Shown: positions 25,223-35,800, counted from the first letter of the stretch. The stretch is DNA of 64,000 nucleotides from Gordonia sputi NBRC 100414 (GCF_000248055.1 NZ_BAFC01000004.1:1-64000); one strand, 5' to 3'. The notes: generated by a model not told the origin, from the letters alone. Made by a program: numbers and translations.

Positions 25223-25996
25223 TCAGCCGTCAACCCCCGAAGCGTCGACGACCCCGAAGTCCTTGTGCGCCAATCCCGCAACCACACCACCGTCGACGAC
25301 GAACTCCGCCCCCGTGGAGTAGCTCGACTCGTCGGAGGCAAGGTAGACAACAAGTTTCGACACCTCGGACGGTTCGGCTGCCCTGCCGAGTGCGGTCTGG
25401 AAGATGTCGTCGGGCACCCACTCCGTCATCGGCGTCTTGATCAAGCCCGGGTGCACCGAGTTGACCCGAATGCCGCTTGGCCCCAACTCCAGCGCAGCCG
25501 ACTTGGTGAGTCCACGCACACCGAACTTCGACGCCGTGTAGCCGTGAGTGGCAATCGTCCCCGCCAAACCCTCGATCGACGAGATGTTGACGATCGAACC
25601 GCGACCGGCCTCCTTCATCTGCGGCACAACAGATTTGATGCCGAGAAACACCCCCGTGAGGTTCACGTCGAGAATCGTGCGCCAGTCGTCGAGCGAATAG
25701 TCCTCGAACAGGCCGAAGTTCACGATCCCGGCGTTGTTCACCAAGACATCCAGGCGCCCGAAAGTCTCGACCGTGAGCGCGACAGCGGCGTCCCAGTCAT
25801 CGGGCTCTGTGACGTCGAGATGGACGTAGCGCACCCCGTCGCCCAGTTCATCCGCGAGTGCCTTGCCCTCGTCGTCGAGGATGTCACCGGCGACCACGCG
25901 CGCGCCCTCCGCGATCATCTCGCGCACGTGCGCGGCACCCATGCCCCGCGCGCCGCCACTCACCAATGCAACCTTGCCCGCCAGCCGCTCGCTCAT
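25223..25996 (-). CDS. Short-chain dehydrogenase, 3alpha(20beta)-hydroxysteroid dehydrogenase-like
   Basis: 257 residues from the ATG at 25996 (GGAAGGGGAG upstream). Classical SDR: SGGARGMGAAHVREMIAEGA (cofactor glycine motif), DVTEPDDWD, NNAGIVNFG, catalytic Ser in NISSIEGLAG, YTASK (Tyr-Lys) and VHPGLIKTPM. The N-terminus is strikingly like mycobacterial FabG3 (Rv2002), a 3alpha,20beta-hydroxysteroid dehydrogenase, so NADH-dependent steroid reduction is a good guess, not proven. Confidence 0.88.
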   Translation of the reverse strand: MSERLAGKVALVSGGARGMGAAHVREMIAEGARVVAGDILDDEGKALADELGDGVRYVHLDVTEPDDWDAAVALTVETFGRLDVLVNNAGIVNFGLFEDYSLDDWRTILDVNLTGVFLGIKSVVPQMKEAGRGSIVNISSIEGLAGTIATHGYTASKFGVRGLTKSAALELGPSGIRVNSVHPGLIKTPMTEWVPDDIFQTALGRAAEPSEVSKLVVYLASDESSYSTGAEFVVDGGVVAGLAHKDFGVVDASGVDG

Positions 25997-26307
25997 CGTC
26001 TCCCCTTCCAGACTCCGTCTCGGCAGACCATACGCCCGTCGCTTCGTTGTATGGCGTAGATTTCTCCGATCGCGCAGATTCGGGGCCTGCGGGGTCGAGA
26101 TGTCCGCAGAACGGCTGGCAGACCGACTCACAACGTAGGATGACACCGCGCCTTGAGTGCCACTGCTTGCGGTTTCCGCCCGTTTGTTGAGTGTGTCGTG
26201 CATACCTCATGAGACCAGTTGCGGACACGCATGCAAACGAATCGAACTCTTCGGATCAACTAGTTCCGAGGATCGTTTATGGCTGTATTCTGTTCTTTCT
26301 CTTGGTG
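25997..26307. other. 311-bp gene-free stretch, AT-richer toward its end
   Basis: It holds the promoter side of the SDR gene and the 3' side of the XRE gene. A short inverted pair TACGCC/GGCGTA lies near 26030-26056. From about 26200 on the sequence is visibly AT-richer than the rest of the window. I see no convincing gene, RNA or terminator. Confidence 0.5.
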
Positions 26308-26799
26308 TTACTGCATCTCATGTATTTCTGCGCCCTCTATCTCTTCCAGGATGTCGGCGATCTCACGGCGACTCCTCCGTGTGGCTTTTGCAAGCTCTAC
26401 GACGGTCTTCGAGTCCAAGGCTCGACGGGTCCGCGCACGCTGGTTCACCTCGATAAACGCACGAATCACCCGATCGACGGTTTCGCGCTGGCGGAGGGCG
26501 AGTATCTCGGTCCCGGCCGGCGGCGTATAGGGCCCTGGACCTTCGCGCCACTCCGACTTCGCCCACTCCGCGACTTTCGCAGGGTCCGTTCTGAGCGCCT
26601 TCGCGATCCTCCCTAGGTACTCCGGCCGGGCGCCACGCGTGTTAGTCCCGTGAATGATGCGAGAAACAGTCGACGGATGGATGTCGACCGCCAACGCCAG
26701 CTGGCGCAACGAAGGGTCGCCGTGTGGACCAGTGAATCCAGCATTGAGCAACGCTGAATACCAGGGCTCGGGGACCATAGTTCCGTTAGTCATTCGCAC
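26308..26799 (-). CDS. XRE-like helix-turn-helix protein
   Basis: 163 residues from a GTG (an ATG two codons later is equally possible; no ribosome site). Residues ~27-75 form a Cro/C1-type HTH: PSLRQLALAVDIHPSTVSRI then IHGTNTRGARPEYLGRIAKA. The C-terminal half (RQRETVDRVIRAFIEVNQRA, TRRSRREIADILEEIEGAEI) is helical and charged and may mediate oligomerisation. Base composition at its 3' end and downstream is unlike its neighbours, and such orphan XRE proteins are common in acquired DNA or phage remnants, but no phage gene is nearby. Target unknown. Confidence 0.7.
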   Translation of the reverse strand: MRMTNGTMVPEPWYSALLNAGFTGPHGDPSLRQLALAVDIHPSTVSRIIHGTNTRGARPEYLGRIAKALRTDPAKVAEWAKSEWREGPGPYTPPAGTEILALRQRETVDRVIRAFIEVNQRARTRRALDSKTVVELAKATRRSRREIADILEEIEGAEIHEMQ

Positions 26800-26887
26800 A
26801 TTATCTATGTGCCGCCCAGACCGCCGACACAGGGGATAACATGTCGGTCACAAGACGCGCAACGGCGCCCAGGAGGGTTGGCGAACC

Positions 26888-27190
26888 ATGTCTCTGAACG
26901 AACACCAGCGCCGCGTCACCAGCGCGGAGCTGCGCGCGAATCTCGACCTCGCCGACCTCGATACCGCAACGCTCGCAGCAGAACTCGGCTTGTCGACGGC
27001 TGCAGTCGAGGACGCGCTCGACATCGGACCGGCGACCGATCCAGCACTCGTGTGGCGCCTGCGCGATCACCTCGAATCCGCGGCCCGTGCGGCGGGCGCT
27101 GCGCCGCACGAGTACACCTACCTTCCCGAGCGGATGAGATCGGCCGCGCAGGTCTGGTTCGGCGTCGGAGATCACCGCTTCTCGGACTGA
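26888..27190 (+). CDS. DUF2316 family protein
   Basis: 100 residues preceded by AGGAGG. The layout MSLNEHQRRVTSAELRANL, AAELGLSTAAVEDAL and PALVWRLRDHLESAARAAG matches the DUF2316 family, whose members have an HTH-like first half and no established function. It stands alone between the divergent XRE gene and a DUF2231 membrane protein. Confidence 0.75.
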   Translation: MSLNEHQRRVTSAELRANLDLADLDTATLAAELGLSTAAVEDALDIGPATDPALVWRLRDHLESAARAAGAAPHEYTYLPERMRSAAQVWFGVGDHRFSD

Positions 27191-27261
27191 GTCGCTCCAC
27201 GCGATGGGCTTGCCGACGCATTCTCAGCGCTCCTTCAGCGACCGACGGTCACACTCGTGCG

Positions 27262-27735
27262 ATGGACACGATCGCAGGACTGCCCGCGCACCCCCTCCTT
27301 GTTCACCTTGCCGTGGTGGCGATTCCCCTGACGGCCGTTCTGGCGATCCTGGCAAGCCTCTGGCCGGCAGCGCGCCGACGGCTCGGCTGGTTCACGTCGG
27401 CGGTCGCGGTTGTCGCAATGGCCATTACTCCGCTCACCACTTCCGCGGGTGAGGCATTGGAGAAGCAGGTGCCGCGTTCAGAAACACTGCACCGACATAC
27501 CGAGCTCGGCGGCCAGATGCTCTATTGGGTCGCAGCGCTTTTCGTACTGGTCGTGCTCTCCTGGGCGATGTACGACGACACCATCGCACGACGTGTGCCC
27601 GCTGCGGCCTCGGTACGCACTCATCGTTGGCTGCGAGTCGGGCTCGCGGTGGCGACTATCGTTGTGGCGCTTGGCGCTCTGGTGATGGTCGTCCGCGTCG
27701 GCGATTCCGGGGCGCGGTCTGTGTGGCTGGGCTGA
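27262..27735 (+). CDS. DUF2231-type membrane protein
   Basis: 157 residues, four predicted helices: HPLLVHLAVVAIPLTAVLAI, LGWFTSAVAVVAMAITPLTT, LGGQMLYWVAALFVLVVLSW and VGLAVATIVVALGALVMVVR. The opening GLPAHPLLVHLAV with paired histidines is the DUF2231 signature; some relatives are annotated as heme-binding or electron-transport accessory proteins, but function is not established. No clear Shine-Dalgarno before the ATG. Confidence 0.75.
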   Translation: MDTIAGLPAHPLLVHLAVVAIPLTAVLAILASLWPAARRRLGWFTSAVAVVAMAITPLTTSAGEALEKQVPRSETLHRHTELGGQMLYWVAALFVLVVLSWAMYDDTIARRVPAAASVRTHRWLRVGLAVATIVVALGALVMVVRVGDSGARSVWLG

Positions 27736-27742
27736 CGACGGT

Positions 27743-27787
27743 CACACGGCACACAACGGCCACACGGCAGACAACGGCCACACGGCG
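27743..27787. repeat. 18-bp tandem repeat, 2.5 copies
   Basis: CACACGGCACACAACGGC, CACACGGCAGACAACGGC and a partial CACACGGCG, filling the gap between the stop of the DUF2231 gene and the convergent glutathione peroxidase gene. Confidence 0.9.
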
Positions 27788-27797
27788 ATTCCCGTTC

Positions 27798-28274
27798 TCA
27801 GATCACCTTGTCGATGTCTCCGGTCAGCTTCTCGGGCTTCACGGTCGGTGCGAAGCGGTCGACGACCTGGCCGTCGCGGTTCACGAGGAACTTGGTGAAG
27901 TTCCACTTGATGCGATTGCCGAGCACGCCCGACTTCTGCTCGCGTAGCCACGCGAAGAGCGGATGCGCGTCGGAGCCGTTGACGTCGACCTTCGCGAACA
28001 TCGGGAAGCTGACGTCGTAGGTGAGCGAGCAGAAGTTCTTGATCTCCGCCTCGTCGCCCGGCTCCTGGTGAGCGAACTGATCACAGGGGAACCCGAGTAC
28101 GACGAGTCCGCTCTCGGCGTAGGTTTTGCTGAGCTCTTCGAGTCCCTTGTACTGCGGGGTGAAACCACACTTCGACGCCGTGTTGACGATCAGCAGGGGC
28201 CGCCCCCGAAAATCGTCGAGGTCGACGGTGTTGCCGTCGATGTCCGTTGCCGTGAAATCGTAGGCACTGGTCAT
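27798..28274 (-). CDS. Glutathione peroxidase family protein (thioredoxin-dependent type likely)
   Basis: 158 residues. Peroxidatic Cys36 in VNTASKCGFTPQY, then LGFPCDQFAHQEP (variant of FPCNQF, second Cys) and IKWNFTKFLVNRDG carrying the Trp/Asn of the catalytic tetrad. Actinomycetes of this group lack glutathione, and Cys-type enzymes with the FPC cysteine generally use thioredoxin or mycothiol-linked donors. Reduces hydroperoxides in the cytoplasm. ATG preceded by GGAGGT. Confidence 0.9.
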   Translation of the reverse strand: MTSAYDFTATDIDGNTVDLDDFRGRPLLIVNTASKCGFTPQYKGLEELSKTYAESGLVVLGFPCDQFAHQEPGDEAEIKNFCSLTYDVSFPMFAKVDVNGSDAHPLFAWLREQKSGVLGNRIKWNFTKFLVNRDGQVVDRFAPTVKPEKLTGDIDKVI

Positions 28275-28342
28275 GGGCTTACCTCCGCGTCGATCCGATC
28301 AGCTTCTCCGCAGCCTATCCGACGAACGAATAGCCTCGAAGC

Positions 28343-29386
28343 GTGCGCACCTCAGATGACTTCCGCAGGGCTTGGCACACCGTCCGCACCTCGCGGTTCG
28401 CGCCCGCGCTGGTGATCGTGGTGATCCTGGGTATCGCCGCGGCGTTGTTCGTCGGCTCCTACACCTACTCGACGGCCAACCCGAAACCCGAACGCGTGCC
28501 GATCGCGGTCGTCGGCACCCTGCCGCCACCACAGTCGGCCGACGTCGAGGCACGGCTCGCACATGAACTCGGAAGCTCCGTCGACGTACGGCATCTGTCG
28601 ACTCACGCCGAGGCCATGGAACAGCTGCAGAACCAACAGGTCTTCGCGGTCGTCGACATCGACACCACGGCACGCACCATCGACGTCGACCTGTCGAGTG
28701 CATCCGGCGCGACGGTCGCCCAACTCCTCGAACAGAGCATGCCGCGTGCCGCCGCCGGGACCGGGTACCGCGTGAGCATCCGCGACGTCAACCCGCTGCA
28801 ACCGCGAGATCCGCACGGGCTCACCATCTTCTACATGATGCTCGCCGCGGTCATCATCGGATTCGTCGGCGCGATCCAGCTCGGCGTGCACGCCAACAAG
28901 TTGCGGCCTTGGGAGAGAATCGGATTCACCGCGTTGTACTCGCTACTGGGTGGCTTCACGATCTGCGCCATGATCGACTGGATCATCGGTGCGCTGACGC
29001 TGCCGGTGCTCGAGGTATGGCTCATCCTCGCCCTGACAATGTTCACCTGCGGCATGATCTTCACGATGTTCAGCGCGATGTTCGGACGCTGGGCAATTCT
29101 GCCGACGTGGGCGGTCATGGTACTGCTGGGCAATCCCTCATCGGGAGGCTCCGTCGCGTGGCCGCTGCTACCCAGGGTGATCGCGACCATCGGCGGCTGG
29201 CTGCCACCCGGCGCGTCGGTCAACGCACTGCACACCGCGGTGTATTTCCGTGGGCATCAACATGTCTGGCCGTTTCTGGTGCTCACCGTGTGGTCCGCGG
29301 TGAGTATCGCCGTCTACCTGTTCGAGCGACGCGTTCGGGGCCGCAAGACCCCGAACGCACCGGCCGCCGACATCGGCGCCGCCTGA
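28343..29386 (+). CDS. ABC-2/YhgE-Pip-like membrane protein
   Basis: 347 residues. One N-terminal helix (PALVIVVILGIAAALFVGSY), an extracytoplasmic domain of ~130 residues (NPKPERVPIAVVGTLPPP onward), then about five helices (GLTIFYMMLAAVIIGFVGAI, TLPVLEVWLILALTMFTCGM, VWPFLVLTVWSAVSIAVYLF and others). This is the half-YhgE/ABC-2 permease layout, found in export or phage-infection-like proteins. No ATPase is adjacent, so the transport partner is unknown. Its 3' end meets the emb operon across a three-copy tandem repeat. Confidence 0.75.
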   Translation: MRTSDDFRRAWHTVRTSRFAPALVIVVILGIAAALFVGSYTYSTANPKPERVPIAVVGTLPPPQSADVEARLAHELGSSVDVRHLSTHAEAMEQLQNQQVFAVVDIDTTARTIDVDLSSASGATVAQLLEQSMPRAAAGTGYRVSIRDVNPLQPRDPHGLTIFYMMLAAVIIGFVGAIQLGVHANKLRPWERIGFTALYSLLGGFTICAMIDWIIGALTLPVLEVWLILALTMFTCGMIFTMFSAMFGRWAILPTWAVMVLLGNPSSGGSVAWPLLPRVIATIGGWLPPGASVNALHTAVYFRGHQHVWPFLVLTVWSAVSIAVYLFERRVRGRKTPNAPAADIGAA

Positions 29387-29395
29387 TCTCGCGAC

Positions 29396-29446
29396 AGGCC
29401 CCAGAAACCGATGGGCCTCAGAAACCGACGGGCCTCAGAAGCCCAC
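29396..29446. repeat. Three 17-bp tandem repeats at the end of the emb operon
   Basis: AGGCCCCAGAAACCGAT, GGGCCTCAGAAACCGAC, GGGCCTCAGAAGCCCAC. The last unit encodes the C-terminus and TGA of the downstream arabinosyltransferase on the minus strand. Confidence 0.9.
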
Positions 29447-32400
29447 GGCGCGGATCTGTCCGGGCGACCACAGTCCGTTGTGGACATCGGTCGTCACCGT
29501 CAGTTCTGCTGGCTTCTGCGGCACAAGCGGAGTGAGACGCTGCAACATGCCCCAGTCCTTGGCCCAGTCGTTGCGTAGATACGACGGCAACACCGTTGGG
29601 CGCATCTCGTTTTCGACGATGCCGAGCGGACCGCCCGCGGTCCCGGCCATCCAGCGCTGCGAGTTGACCCGCTCGCCCTCGCGGTCGGGCGAGATCCGCC
29701 ACTCCGGTGTCTCCAGCACGCCGTTGTACACCTGCGCGGGACGCTGACACGGGAACGCCAGCGCGGCCTCCCAGTCGATCATCACGGGCGCCTCGCTACC
29801 CACGAGGTCGTTGAGCGTCACCATCTTCGAGACACGAGGAGGTGTGACAGCGAGCCACTGATCGGAGTTGGTTGACGTGTCCTGCGCCAGCACACGCACG
29901 ACCGTCGCGCCCTGCGGGGCGCCGTCGAGCGGGAACCGCAGGTTGCGCCACGCGGGTGCACCGCCGATGTCCATCGGGATCATGATCCCCGCGGGCGTCA
30001 CCGATCCGTCCGGACCCACGCGGCCGAATTGGAGGCGGACCTGCTGTCCCGAACGTGTCACGGCGAGGTCGTCGACGTATTCGATCTGTCCGGCAACCGA
30101 CATGGTGATGAGCGGAGCGTCGGAGCTGCGCGCGGGTAGCTGATACCAATCGGACGTCAGACTGCCTGTGCCCGACGGCGATCCGTAGGTACCGAGCACC
30201 GGCGTGCGCTGCGGCGACAGCCCGAACGGCAGCTTCACCTTCGAGCCGTTGACGCCCGTGGTCGACGTCGTGCCGCCCGCGGTGTCGCTCGACGGACTAC
30301 TGCTGTCCGTTCCGGTCTGATCGGTCGCGTCCGATTGCGTCCGGTCGACCTCGGCCGACGATGTCCCCGTTGACGAGTCCGATTCGGTGCCGTCGTCGGA
30401 GAGATCGGATCCGACGCCGTTCGGGTCGAAACCGGTCGCCTCGGCACCCGCGAGCGCCGCTCCTGGTGACGGGTTGTTCTGTCCCGCAACACGTGCAGGT
30501 GCGAGCAAGGCCGAGTTGACGTCCTTCTCGACGAGCACCGAGTCGGCGAGCGCGCACGGCTGACCGCGCACCGCCGCGACGTTCGAACTCAGCCACGACC
30601 ACGAATTCCGTTGTGTCCAATCCGCCTTCGCGAACGAGACGAGGGTGAACAGCAGCATGATCACCGATACGACGATGATCGACGGCGAACGCAGCCAGGC
30701 CGTCCACCGCTTCTTCGATACCCGCTCCTCACCGCGTCGAACGTCGTCGGAGACGTAGTCGTCGCGGAAGTGTTGCCAGAGACCGAGAATGGTCAACAAC
30801 ACCGCGACCGTGAGGATGACCGCCCAGACCGGAATCCCCTTCACGTCGGGAACGGCGTCGCGCCAAGGGATTCCGTAGCTGCCGACGTACCACCACTGGT
30901 TACGTCCGGAGAATGCCAGCGCGAGAACGTAGGCACACGCTGCGGCGAAGAGCGTGCGGTTGCGTCGACGACGCATCACGGCGCGGTCGACGCACACGGT
31001 TGCGACAGCGGCCAAAGCGCCTGCGATGCAGGCATACACACCCATCTGGTGAGTCCACTTGGTCGGCAGGAACGCCATCATCAGAGCGGTGCCCGCGACC
31101 GTGGCAACCAACCGCCAGGTGGGAGCCGACGCAATGCCCGCCAACCGTCGACGGTTGAGCAGCATGACCACCACGACGATCAGGCACACGAAGGTGATGA
31201 GCACACCGAAGCGGCGCGCGATGCCACCGTCGGCGGTGGGATTCATGAGCATGTAGTAGCGCATGCCCTCTTCCCACCACTTGTTGGTCGGACCGACAGC
31301 GGAGTTGACCCTGATCGCTTCGCGAATCGTGGCGAGCGTCTGGTCGGCGAAGATCTCGTAGAGCACCACGAGTCCCGACGCCAGAATCGGTACGAGGATG
31401 GGCCACAAGCCGTCTCGTCGACGTCTGATCATCAGACGCTTCAACAGCGGTCGGATTCCCGCGATGAGCGGGATGGCAGCGATCACGCCGGTCGGGTGGA
31501 TCGTGAGCGTGAACGCCGCGACCACGATCGCGAGCGTCAACGGGAAGAACCGTCCGGTGGCTATCGCCCGCTCCACCAGCACCCACGCAAGCAGCGTGCC
31601 GACGGCGATGATCGGTTCCACACGAAGACCGTTGTTGAACGGCATCCACACCGCGAGGAACACCAGCGCGGCAGCCCAGATCGCCGACTGCGACGTCCGA
31701 ACCGCGTAGCCCAGCCGCGGGATGGCGGCGCGGCTGATCAGCCACCAGCCGACCACCGCGTAGAGGAAGGGCAGCAAGCGCAGCCACGGAGTCGCCGTGC
31801 TCACCTCCATCCACAGCGAGAGGTACTGGTAGTGCCAGCCGAACGGGTCCTGCGGCACACCGAAGTATCGGTAGTAGTTGTCGAGGTAGCCGGCATTGCG
31901 GGCGACTCGGGCGACGGTGACCTGATAGCCGTCGTCCGCCGTGTTGCCACCGACGAACAACCAGATCAGCAGGACGAGCGTGACGAAGGCGTCGACCCAG
32001 CGCGGTCTCCACCACCCCTGCGGGAAGAGCTTGTGGACGCCGCGTCCGTCATGGGCGTCGAGCACGGCCAGCGCGAGCATCGAGGCAATCGTCATGACGA
32101 CGCCGATCACCAGCAGCCAGAACTTCAGCGTCGTCGGGGTCGACGCGAACCGGGTGTCCAGCGTGGCGCGGAACGACAAGCCTTCCGTCGGCGCATCTTG
32201 CGGCAACTGCGAATACACACCGATGATCTGCGGTCGTGCTGTCGCGTCGCGCAGGTCGAATGAGCCCAGACCGGTGTCGGTTGTCGAGAGATTCTCGAAT
32301 TTGCCTGCGGCACCGTCGGTGTCGGCGTGGAAGACGACGCGGCATCCGGGTGAATTCTCCGCCGCGCTTCGAGGGGCACTGAGCAACACGATGTTTCGCT

Positions 32401-32812
32401 GTGTCAACTGCAGTGAGTCGCGGGTGGCGCGGATGAAGAAGCCGACCTTGTTGGCGTCGGTTCCGTTCCACGGCACCGTCGAGACGATCACGCCGCCCGA
32501 CGCCGGCAGACTCTTGGCGAGTGAGCATGGGACGGACACGTCCATCGACACCGGCGAGAACGAGACGCTCGGCGCCGCCACGCTGCCGACCGAATTCTGT
32601 TGCGGCCAGGTCAGTTCCGTCTTGGTGTAGTTGACCGGCAGGAACGGGGTCAGCAACGCGATCACGATGCCGATGAGCCCCGCGACCACCGCGACGATCT
32701 TGGCGATCCTGATCCGATCGGCCGACGTCGACGACACCGATCCGCCCGTGCTCTTGGCGTCAGGCTTGTCGTCGTCTTTCCCCGCTGCGTTCACCGGCGT
32801 CTCACTCATCAT
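29435..32812 (-). CDS. Emb-family arabinosyltransferase (EmbB/EmbC-like)
   Basis: 1125 residues. GT-C glycosyltransferase that polymerises arabinofuranose from decaprenyl-phosphoryl-arabinose into arabinogalactan (EmbA/B) or lipoarabinomannan (EmbC). N-terminal helix, first extracytoplasmic domain (LTWPQQNSVGSVAAPSVSFS...), the catalytic DDxY-type loop NTADDGYQVTVARVARNAGY, about a dozen further helices, and a large C-terminal periplasmic carbohydrate-binding domain with [15 protein letters not shown] and DWEAALAFPCQRPAQVYNG. Its start overlaps the upstream emb stop by 11 bp. Sequence features are shared with EmbB and EmbC and I cannot separate them safely. Emb proteins are ethambutol targets. 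Confidence 0.92.
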   Translation of the reverse strand: MMSETPVNAAGKDDDKPDAKSTGGSVSSTSADRIRIAKIVAVVAGLIGIVIALLTPFLPVNYTKTELTWPQQNSVGSVAAPSVSFSPVSMDVSVPCSLAKSLPASGGVIVSTVPWNGTDANKVGFFIRATRDSLQLTQRNIVLLSAPRSAAENSPGCRVVFHADTDGAAGKFENLSTTDTGLGSFDLRDATARPQIIGVYSQLPQDAPTEGLSFRATLDTRFASTPTTLKFWLLVIGVVMTIASMLALAVLDAHDGRGVHKLFPQGWWRPRWVDAFVTLVLLIWLFVGGNTADDGYQVTVARVARNAGYLDNYYRYFGVPQDPFGWHYQYLSLWMEVSTATPWLRLLPFLYAVVGWWLISRAAIPRLGYAVRTSQSAIWAAALVFLAVWMPFNNGLRVEPIIAVGTLLAWVLVERAIATGRFFPLTLAIVVAAFTLTIHPTGVIAAIPLIAGIRPLLKRLMIRRRRDGLWPILVPILASGLVVLYEIFADQTLATIREAIRVNSAVGPTNKWWEEGMRYYMLMNPTADGGIARRFGVLITFVCLIVVVVMLLNRRRLAGIASAPTWRLVATVAGTALMMAFLPTKWTHQMGVYACIAGALAAVATVCVDRAVMRRRRNRTLFAAACAYVLALAFSGRNQWWYVGSYGIPWRDAVPDVKGIPVWAVILTVAVLLTILGLWQHFRDDYVSDDVRRGEERVSKKRWTAWLRSPSIIVVSVIMLLFTLVSFAKADWTQRNSWSWLSSNVAAVRGQPCALADSVLVEKDVNSALLAPARVAGQNNPSPGAALAGAEATGFDPNGVGSDLSDDGTESDSSTGTSSAEVDRTQSDATDQTGTDSSSPSSDTAGGTTSTTGVNGSKVKLPFGLSPQRTPVLGTYGSPSGTGSLTSDWYQLPARSSDAPLITMSVAGQIEYVDDLAVTRSGQQVRLQFGRVGPDGSVTPAGIMIPMDIGGAPAWRNLRFPLDGAPQGATVVRVLAQDTSTNSDQWLAVTPPRVSKMVTLNDLVGSEAPVMIDWEAALAFPCQRPAQVYNGVLETPEWRISPDREGERVNSQRWMAGTAGGPLGIVENEMRPTVLPSYLRNDWAKDWGMLQRLTPLVPQKPAELTVTTDVHNGLWSPGQIRAVGF

Positions 32813-35800
32813 CTTCTGGCACCACCTGCATTGCTCCGGGACGGCTCCAGCCCCACCTGGTCGACGTTCCGGTACTCACCGCTGCGGGCACCGCCTCTGG
32901 CACCAACGGCGACAACCGTTGCAGGCTGCCCCAATCGCGATACCAGTCGTTCTTCAGATACGTCGCCATCGTCGACGGCGTCGTCAGCGCTTCCGCCGTG
33001 GTGAGCAGTCCACCGTTGACGGTGGCCATCCACGTCTTCGACTGCGAGTTCGCCACCGCCAGCTCCGGCAGGATTCGCCACTGCGGAATCTGGTTGACGC
33101 CGTTGGACGCATCCATCGGGTGCTGGCACGGGAATGCCGCGCCAACCGCGAAGTCGACGAGCACCGGGTCCGACGACCCGACGACGTTTTGCAACGTCTT
33201 CAACTCGGGAGCGCGCGGCGGTGTCACCGCGAGCCACTGGTCGGGGTCGAGGTTGTTGTCGGTGGCGACGATCCGCATCGCGGTCGCACCAGCGGGCACC
33301 GACGACATCGGGATACGCAGGTTGCGCCACGGCCGATTCGCCTTGCGGTCGGCGTCGATCGGTTGCACGGCCGCACCGACCTGCTGGAACTTTCCGTCCT
33401 GCTCGACGCCGAACTCCACCTGCAGCGACTGCCCGTACGTCGTGACCCCGTCGGGATCGGTCGAGGCCAGCGCGCCTGCCGCCGTGATGACGATCAGCGG
33501 CGACGAGTCGCGCGCGGGCAGTCGATACCAGTCGGTCGTCAGCGATGCCTGGCCATCGGCTGCGTAACTACCCATCACCGGGGTCGTCGCGGGGTCGAGT
33601 CCGAACGGCAGTGCCGCGGTGCTGCCGTTGACCCCTTCTGGTCCGCGCCCGCCCGTCGTGCCCGGCGCACCACCGGCGACGACGAAGGTCTTCGAGAGAT
33701 CGGCCGAGGTGTTCTGGGTACCCGGCTTGATCGAATCCGCCTCCGGGGTGAGGTCGTCGGCGACCCCCTGGGGCGAGAAGCCCCGCGAGGTGCCCTCCAG
33801 TGCCTTCGACGCCGAGGCGTTGTCGACCGGAGCGAGACTGCCCTTGTTCGAATCGGGTTCGACGAGAACGTAATCGGCCATCCCGCAACCCCCGGTGACC
33901 GCGTGCACGTTGCCCTTCAACACGGAGTAGGTGTCGGCGCGAGCCGCTGCGGCCTTGGCGAACACCGCGAGTTCCGCGAGCAGGATGATCACCGCGATGA
34001 CGGCGATGGGCGACGACGCGATGCCGGTTCGCCACCGCTTGGGCGGCTTGCCCGCGTCGTGGTGCAGTCCGGTGTCGGCGACGTAGTCGAGGCGCAGGTG
34101 CTGCCATACCGCGATGACGAGTGCGATCACCGCCAGCACCAGGAACATCGACGAGACCTGCAGTCCCGCAACCACTGGTGCCTTGTCGAACCACGAGATC
34201 CCGAAGTCGTACGACCACGGCCACGCGTTGTATCCGGCCGCCGCGGCCGCGCAGGCGACGAGCAGACCTGCGATCAGGATCGACAGGTTGCGCGTATTAC
34301 GTTGCGCCACCTGGCCGATCGCAACACAGGCGACCGCAGCGAGCGCCGCGGCGAGGCCCGCGAAGATGCCGAACTGAATGGTCCACTTGGTCGGGGTGAG
34401 CGAGAGCAGCCCGATCGTGATCAGTACCGCCCCGGTGACGCGCCAGACCGGTCCGCTGTCGACTCCACGGATCTTTTTGCGCCGCAGCATGATCGCGAGA
34501 ACCACGAACAGCGAGACCAGCAGCAACAGCACCGGCACCCGGCGTACCAGCGAGCCGTCGCGCGTGTTGACCGCCAGGAAGTAGTACCGCAGGAGTTCCT
34601 GGTACCAGGCCAGCGTCGGCCCGACGGTATAGCGCACCCGGATGGCCTCGAACACCGACGCGAGTGTCTGGTCGCGGAACACGATGATCACCACGATCGC
34701 CGGAGCCGCCAACAGGGGAAGCAGAAGGGAGGCGAGGCCCGATTCGCGGCGTCGTCGAACAAGGATCTTGAGCATCGGCCGCGCACCGGTGATCAGCAGT
34801 GCGACCGCGATGACACCCGTCGGCGCGGTGGCAAGGGTCAGAGCGGCGGCGAAGGCCGCTCCCGCGGCAGGCAACATGCGCCGGGTCGCGATGGCCTGCT
34901 CGACGCCCCACCAGGTCAGCAGACTGCCGAGCACCACGACGCCCTCGCTGCGCAGACCCGAGGCCATCGGCAGCCAGAACGCGAGAAAGACCGCGGCGCC
35001 GGTCACCATCGCCCACTGCGACGTGCGGACGGCACGCCCCAGCCGCGGGAGCAGCACCCGACTGAGGATGAACCAGCTCACCAATCCGATCACCAACGAC
35101 GGGATGCGCATCCACACACCCGTCGACGACACCGACGACCAGTGCGCGAGGAAGTCGTAATACCAGTCGAACGGCGCCTCGGGGATGCCGTAGAAGCGGT
35201 AGTAGTTGGCCAGGTAACCCGCGTGCTCCGCGTTCCGACCCATGTTGAGGATGTAGCCGTCGTCGGACGAGCCTGCTCCGAGGAAGTGCCAGACAATCAG
35301 GATGGCGGTCACGGCGATGTCGGTGACGCGCGGACGCAGCAGCGCCAACCACCGCACCCCACCGACCCGTCGGTGGTAGCCGTGGATGCGATCGAGTTGT
35401 GCGAGCGCCGCGAGTGCGACGATCGCCGCAAGCACGCCGACGATCATCACGAGCCACTTGATGACCGACGGACTCGAATCGAACCGATCGTCGACGACGA
35501 TGCGCGCCGACAGGCCGGGCGTCGACGTGATCGTCGACGTCGGGATGTCGGTGAACAGGCCCGCCACCTGCGGCCGGTCGGCCTCCGGCGCCGTCTGTGC
35601 AGGTCCGAGTCCCACGAAGCGTGCGCCCGAACCCGCCGCCGACGAGAAGATGTGCAGCTGCGTGCACCGATCCGACGCGACGTCGGCGCGCGGAGCGGAC
35701 GCGACGGTGTCGCCACGCATCGTCACCGTCACCGCGTTCGCGTCTGCCGTCACGTTCAGCGCAGAGGATCGCTGGTTCTTCGCCGCGGGCGGCATCGTCG

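Noticed and set aside
26029-26056. Short inverted repeat TACGCC/GGCGTA upstream of the SDR gene
   Set aside because: Arms are only 6 bp with a long spacer, too weak to claim as an operator.
30611-32263. 550-codon + strand open frame opposite the second emb gene
   Set aside because: Same reason: low-complexity translation on the antisense strand of a clear gene.
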